Shown in pieces: positions 59,400 through 64,000 of a stretch of 64,000 bases of DNA. Each line of letters opens with the position of its first letter. Within the stretch, counting starts at the first letter, position 1. The notes beneath the pieces were generated by a model, which searched no databases, was not told the origin of the DNA, and saw only the letters and a program-made list of their open reading frames with translations. A program made the translations under genes and the position numbers. Origin of the DNA: Siphonodentalium dalli (taxonomy: Eukaryota; Mollusca; Scaphopoda; Gadilida; Siphonodentaliidae); the NCBI GenBank assembly GCA_032622095.1, contig CP136062.1:18293739-18357738 (forward strand). Reading direction: 5' to 3'.

Positions 59400-59712
59400 T
59401 GTATCTCCATAACTTAGATTTTTAATATGTGTCCCCCTAATACCGCATGTAGTGGTATTTATTGCATATGTCCCCCTTATATGGTTCATGTTGTATGTAA
59501 AATGACCAAACATTAGGGAGACGGTATTAGGGGGACACTTGTTATATATTTTTTAATATTATAATAGTCATAACAAATGACATCATAGATGGTTTTTCGA
59601 TTAATACCAAATGCTCTCACCACACACAGAAGCTATGCGTTGCATAGAAAATGATATATCGAGATGTCTCCCTAAGGTCGGATTATTTCAACAGTCTCCC
59701 TAAGGTCGTTAG
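59400..59712. repeat. TTAGGGGGAC inverted motifs and reversed array piece
   Basis: GTGTCCCCCTAATACCG (59431) and GGTATTAGGGGGACAC (59523) are inverted around a centre with ATGTCCCCCTTATA and CATTAGGGAGACG. Bases 59590-59712 are a reversed piece of the preceding array (CCATACCCAGAAGC-like, then AGATGTCTCCCTAAGGTCGG). Confidence 0.65.
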
Positions 59713-59714
59713 TG

Positions 59715-59721
59715 TTGTTAG

Positions 59722-59776
<55 letters not shown>
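59715..59776. repeat. (TA)n microsatellite
   Basis: Pure TA run of about 60 bp. Confidence 0.95.
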
Positions 59777-59777
<1 letters not shown>

Positions 59778-59940
59778 GGAAGTCTCAAATTATATAGTAG
59801 ATTGGCATATTCCAGTAGCTTTATAACGGTATATCTGGGGAGAAATCTGATGCTATATTCGTGATTATCTGGGATGATTTCGGTATATACCATACTGTAA
59901 AAACAAAGCGCGCCATCCGTGCTCGCAGGGTTGGTCAGAA
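59777..59940 (+). repeat. Orphan copy of the 13.2-18.5-kb array unit
   Basis: ACGGAAGTCTCAAATTATAT, then TTCCAGTAGCTTTATAACGG, ATCTGGGGAGAAATCTGATG and GCGCGCCATCCGTGCTCGCA match 16615-16755. It begins, like the array blocks, right after a TA microsatellite. Confidence 0.85.
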
Positions 59941-60179
59941 ACAAATGTTTTTTTAATTTAATTTATGTTTTTTATTTAATTTTTATTCTAATTGACACGG
60001 CTCGCTATAACTCCGGTATCACTAACGTACGCGGCATTGGAAGGGTCATGTTAACTTCCGTCTGGGCCCACGTGGCGTGACGTAATTCACAACCACGTGT
60101 ATTTACCTCGCGACCGCGACACACACAATGGCCCGATAATGGGCACACGTTCCCTGGCATTTCCCAGAAGATATTCATG

Positions 60180-60490
60180 GGGAGGTCAAGTGACCAATTT
60201 TGAAATTTGCTGGTCGCATTCGTATTTTTGAAAATTTTGATGTGATCGGTTAATTCGTTTTGGCTACAGTTGTGATCAAAATTTAACACTGAGCCCTATG
60301 GGGATTCTAGTACTTTGGATAAATGGCGCCATTTTGTGTATTATGATATGCGCGTACTGATATTTCTAAAAAATACTAAGTATGAAACACAGACGTAGTT
60401 TTTAAAAGGATGGATGTGATCAGATGATTCTTACTGGGTACAGTTGCGATCAAAATTTAACACTTAACCCTATGGAGAATTTCGTGTTAT
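60180..60490 (+). repeat. Tandem duplication of about 176 bp
   Basis: GATGTGATC(G/A)G...GGTACAGTTGYGATCAAAAT then TTAACACTNANCCCTATGG at about 60237-60300 and 60413-60477. Confidence 0.65.
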
Positions 60491-61189
60491 GCTCATACGT
60501 TAATTGTAATATCACTTATTGTCAATCGTGCGCAACTATATATGTAGACTAACACTCGTGTTTTACCCACTGTAACTATCCGTGATTTAATAGATGCAAT
60601 ACATGATATATAGTTATGCATCAAGATACAGTAATTGGCAAAAGTAAGTGTCGAATGGTTTTGTAATTTCGATAATATGCAGTCTGTTGAATTAAACGAA
60701 AATATTCACAACAAGACTGTTCACGATGTGATTACATATTATATTATTGTTTTATTTGATACTTGTCTGTCTTGTTGTCCACTGACTAGTTTTTAAAATC
60801 ACATCGTTGATCATAACGGGATGTAGTGTCACAAATACACAGGTATATAGATGGTAGTTGTTCGTTGTCATTAACTCAATCATTGTTATCGGAGTCTATC
60901 CCACATGCACTGAGAGAATCTGTGTTTTCGCAGGATTTGTGCTACTGATAAATGGACATTTCGGTGCAACTGAGATCTTTACTGTAGCGGTATAGGCTTT
61001 GCTTTCGCACTTCCCACATCAGTTACATTTGGCCAACTTCAGTACAGCGACTGAAACCCAACATTCACCATCAACATTCTGACCACAGTTAATTTCCACG
61101 CTTCGTGTATAGCTGTGAAAATCAAGTAAATTCGAATTTCCACTAAAGTAGAGCTTAATGTGTAAAATAGATATCAACCATAGTTGCAT
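60491..61189. other. No recognisable feature
   Basis: The 90-codon minus frame at 61019-61291 is unrecognised and lacks splice or repeat support. Confidence 0.35.
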
Positions 61190-61690
61190 TTTCCTGCAAA
61201 TTCCCAGTAGGGGCTTAGTAACCGTTACCAAGGAGCTATCGGGACCGGTGGCAAAGTCTCCCGATCTTATAATGATCAGTGGCCTGTGCAAAGCATGGCT
61301 GCATAGTTTTAGACATACATGTGCCCAACTTTGAACAAAACCATCACCATGTGATTAGACACTGAATAAATTAAGGCAATACCAATGAATGATTAGTACA
61401 CCATTGTGGCATTTGATTAGCAACCGTTGCTAACCTTAAATAAGACATATGGTTCACTTTGACGGCCAGGTATATCTCAAATTTCACATTTGGGTATTAA
61501 CTGCATCGGAAATGCAAACGTTGAATTACGACCCTGTCAGCTACAATTTCCAGTGAATTCCCGGTAATTTCCTAGACTAAGTTTCTCGATCTTATAATGA
61601 TCAATAGCCCATGGGGCACTAACATGTCCAGTTTCATATCTGTGTCACCATTTGAACATAACCAATACCATCCGACTATAGACACTCTCT
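61190..61690 (+). repeat. Diverged tandem duplication of about 329 bp
   Basis: TCCCGATCTTATAATGATCA (61258) and TTCTCGATCTTATAATGATC (61585) with matching flanks: TGCAAATTCCCAGTAGG / AGTGAATTCCCGGTAAT before, and AACATAACCAATACCATC-like text after. Confidence 0.6.
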
Positions 61691-63610
61691 AATTTACGGG
61701 AAAATACCACGGCCCAGGATGTTGATCGGATCAAAGCCAAGTATATTATTGGGGAGAACAATCCATCAAGCCTAAGTCGATGGTTTGTTCAAAACAGATG
61801 GAGTCATGATACATTATGAAGGATGATAGAAGGGTCCCCTCAACTATGTTCTTCGACACAGTATTGTCCCCGCACTGTGTCACTTGCATCTTATTGTGTT
61901 GTACTATATATAAGACCAAGCACATAATGCACACATATATCTTCTTATAAATAAATTATCTCTTAGAAAGTGTCCAGATATGTCTTGCCTATTTATACTG
62001 ACAATTTATTTTTATTCTTGTGGCAAAGGATTTGAGGGAGCGATTTGTTATGTTGACTAAGGTGTTAATTTAGTATGTGAAACATGTATGTCGGGGGATG
62101 TATCGAGTAGACGGAGAAAGTGTTTTCTTTATCATCAGATGAACATAATTTAAACTCCCAATTTTGATAAACCCCGACCAGGAATTATAGCAACCACCCC
62201 AGTGGGTGTTTATACCTAAATGCATGTGAATTATGACGTCATATAATTTTTATATAATTTTTATATATAATTTTTATATTTTATATATAATTTTTATATA
62301 TTTCTATATACCATGAGAGAAATTACCGGGTACGTTTATTTGTGAATTTAACACGTGACTTCCGGGTGGTGACTGCGCAGAATCCAGCAGAAACTACAGG
62401 GTGCTCCGATATAACGGAGGAATATGCAGACAACAACAACAACTGATCAAATTCATTCCCAGATTCTAGAATGTACCCGACTTTCAAGTTTAGCCTATTC
62501 AGTTCTTTCTGAGGATTAATTACAGCCTTTTCATCTGATAAAAATCATTGGTATATCATTAGCATAATAATTAATTACCCCCCGTCAAGCGACCGTCCTG
62601 TCAGTGTCATCCGGCTTACGGCAGTTACTTGATCGGAAATTACTTCCGTATACCCCATAGACCGATAAGGCCTTCACCTTCGCTTCATGGCAAACAATTT
62701 TCACAAATGTACGAGTGTACGTAGATTAATTAATCTCTTGATTTCGTGACAATCGACAGTTACTGCGTTACTCGCCGTTAGGCTTCACTGTAAACTGTTA
62801 CATACAACAATGATCAAGATTCCAGAATCATTCAATCAACCAAAAAGTTCGAAGTTCAAAGAAAGATAAAAAAAATGAAAGAACGAATTCTGTGTTATGT
62901 GTAGTCGAAAATCTACGGGATACTAAATACATTCAATGTATAGTCAATTTTGGACTCTGTTATGTGTAAATTGTGATACTAAAATTGTAGTATGTTTCCT
63001 AGTTACCATCTTCAACTTCAACTTAAGTTCAAGGAATTGATATCTGATGAGGATTCTTGTGGAGTTGTGAACACAACCAGACAACAGCACAATGCGTGCT
63101 CCTGGAGGCATTTTTCTCCAAATCCAAGATTTTTTTTAAAGGTAGGTCTGTTTGCTTTAAATTAAACATTAAATTTTGATTATTATTTCATTTAATCATT
63201 TTTTATCATTTGACAATTTGTCGTGGTCATTCGTTGGTCATCAGTGTCACAGTCAGTGTGTTTGTCGTCATTCGTGTTTGGTTGTCGTCTGTCGTTTTTC
63301 GTCCTTGGTACTAGTAGTTTGTCGTCGTGTTTATTGTTGGTCGTTTGTTTTCATCCTTTGTTCATTTGTGATCAGTCGTGGTTTTTGTGGCAAGTACAAA
63401 TGTAGTTAGCCAGTGGAGCCGCGGTGTACAATGTAGTGCATTTCGGCCGCAGTGGCAATGCTAACTGCACCGTGGTCAACTGGAAACTTGTTTTGTCCAG
63501 CAGGGTACATTATATCCCGTAGATTTGGACTTGGATTACCTAAGCACAAACCAGGCGAAAAAAAAATACATGTACTGTAGGTTACACATAATTTTGAAAC
63601 CTGCAGGCAG
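61691..63610. other. No recognisable gene; one AT-rich run
   Basis: Bases 62225-62310 are TATATAATTTTTATA-type low complexity. Bases 63210-63340 are GTCGT/TTGGTC-rich. A frame over the latter (63176-63409) is low-complexity and unsupported. Confidence 0.4.
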
Positions 63611-63664
63611 GGATGTGGCTAGAGGGTCTCCGCTGGGGGGGTGTCCACCTTGGGAATTTCCAAC

Positions 63665-63800
63665 TGCACCCCCCCCCCCCCTTGAGTCGGAATCACACCA
63701 ACACAACTTTTTGCATAATTCCATTTGCACCCCCCCCCCCCTTGAGTCGGAATCGCACCAACACAACTTTTGCATAATTCCATTTCCACCCCCCCCCCCT
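63665..63800 (+). repeat. 61-bp tandem repeat with polyC
   Basis: Two full units (63665-63725 and 63726-63785) and part of a third: GCACCCCCCCCCCCC, TTGAGTCGGAATC, CACCAACACAACTTTT, GCATAATTCCATTT. Glycine- or proline-rich frames across it are artefacts of the repeat. The preceding CAGGGATGTGGCTAGAGGGT (63608-63627) may be the end of a DNA element, unproven. Confidence 0.85.
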
Positions 63801-63954
63801 TGTACCTCATGCTCAGGCCTAATTTCCTATATATTCACATGCTTCTATTTCCCCAGTATGAGAACATTAAGATATTTTAATCTGAAAATTGCCCCAAAAA
63901 AAAACAACTAGTGATCTAATTCCAGACACACAGCTACCGACAACAGACCAGGAA

Positions 63955-63988
63955 ACACCGGGCCGACCATGGTTGTTTGGCCCGGTGT
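63955..63988. repeat. Short inverted repeat at the window edge
   Basis: ACACCGGGCC and GGCCCGGTGT surround GACCATGGTTGTTT. Probably a terminus of an element that continues past the window. Confidence 0.5.
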
Positions 63989-64000
63989 GAGAAAATTTTG

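Noticed and set aside
55860-59712. Interstitial telomere sequence (TTAGGG)
   Set aside because: TTAGGG occurs only as part of TTAGGGNGAC at intervals, never as a tandem hexamer.
60005-61291. 94- and 90-codon minus-strand reading frames
   Set aside because: Unrecognised, overlapping short tandem duplications, with no splice or homology support.
63525-63911. Proline-rich or glycine-rich proteins on both strands
   Set aside because: They are products of the 61-bp polyC tandem repeat.

Overview
The window is eukaryotic and gene-poor, from a lineage rich in transposable elements. The sequence is AT-rich. Real-looking coding stretches are short or broken, and consensus splice sites border the best of them. 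The recognisable proteins are a membrane-anchored SGNH/GDSL-type protein and several non-LTR retrotransposon (LINE) fragments. Abundant long inverted-repeat elements, microsatellites, minisatellite-bearing elements and scattered ACATGTA-type words suggest a marine invertebrate, most likely a lophotrochozoan such as a mollusc. That placement is inference. I see no prokaryotic operons, rRNA or CRISPR.

Layout. 0-5 kb: one plausible host exon (2822-3634, minus strand) among hairpin and TTAA-flanked miniature transposons. 5-12.5 kb: a minus-strand LINE, frameshifted, carrying two later insertions: a 4.2-kb CACTA/EnSpm-like DNA element (5999-10168) and a TTAA-flanked MITE (5250-5650). 13.2-18.5 kb: a head-to-tail array of five related blocks that start with the same 20-base motif and end in CA/TA microsatellite. 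18.5-20.2 kb: TTAGGGNGAC motifs, then a tandem repeat of about 325 bp. 20-36 kb: mostly unrecognised DNA with LINE remnants, a tRNA-like SINE head, TTAA MITEs, a pair of inverted gene fragments and a 5'-truncated L1-like insertion with a perfect 13-bp target-site duplication. 36-46 kb: a large foldback element with a MITE nested in one arm, and an element carrying a 164-bp minisatellite. 46-55 kb: tandem duplications, another LINE tail, a 1.05-kb near-identical copy of 24.75-25.8 kb, an inverted copy of the 164-bp minisatellite element, and two collinear diverged segments (49.5-52.65 and 53.8-55.2 kb). 55.2-59.3 kb: an irregular long-unit repeat array with TTAGGGAGAC motifs. 59.3-64 kb: microsatellite, short tandem duplications and a polyC repeat.

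No set of genes works together here. The value of the window is as a stratified record of transposition: nested elements, paralogous empty sites and a shared TTAA target preference date insertions relative to one another. The most unusual shared structure is a set of unrelated long hairpins whose tips converge on a GAA triloop; two contain GCGAAGC, the core of a known exceptionally stable DNA mini-hairpin. I do not see convincing evidence for a complete undescribed protein system.
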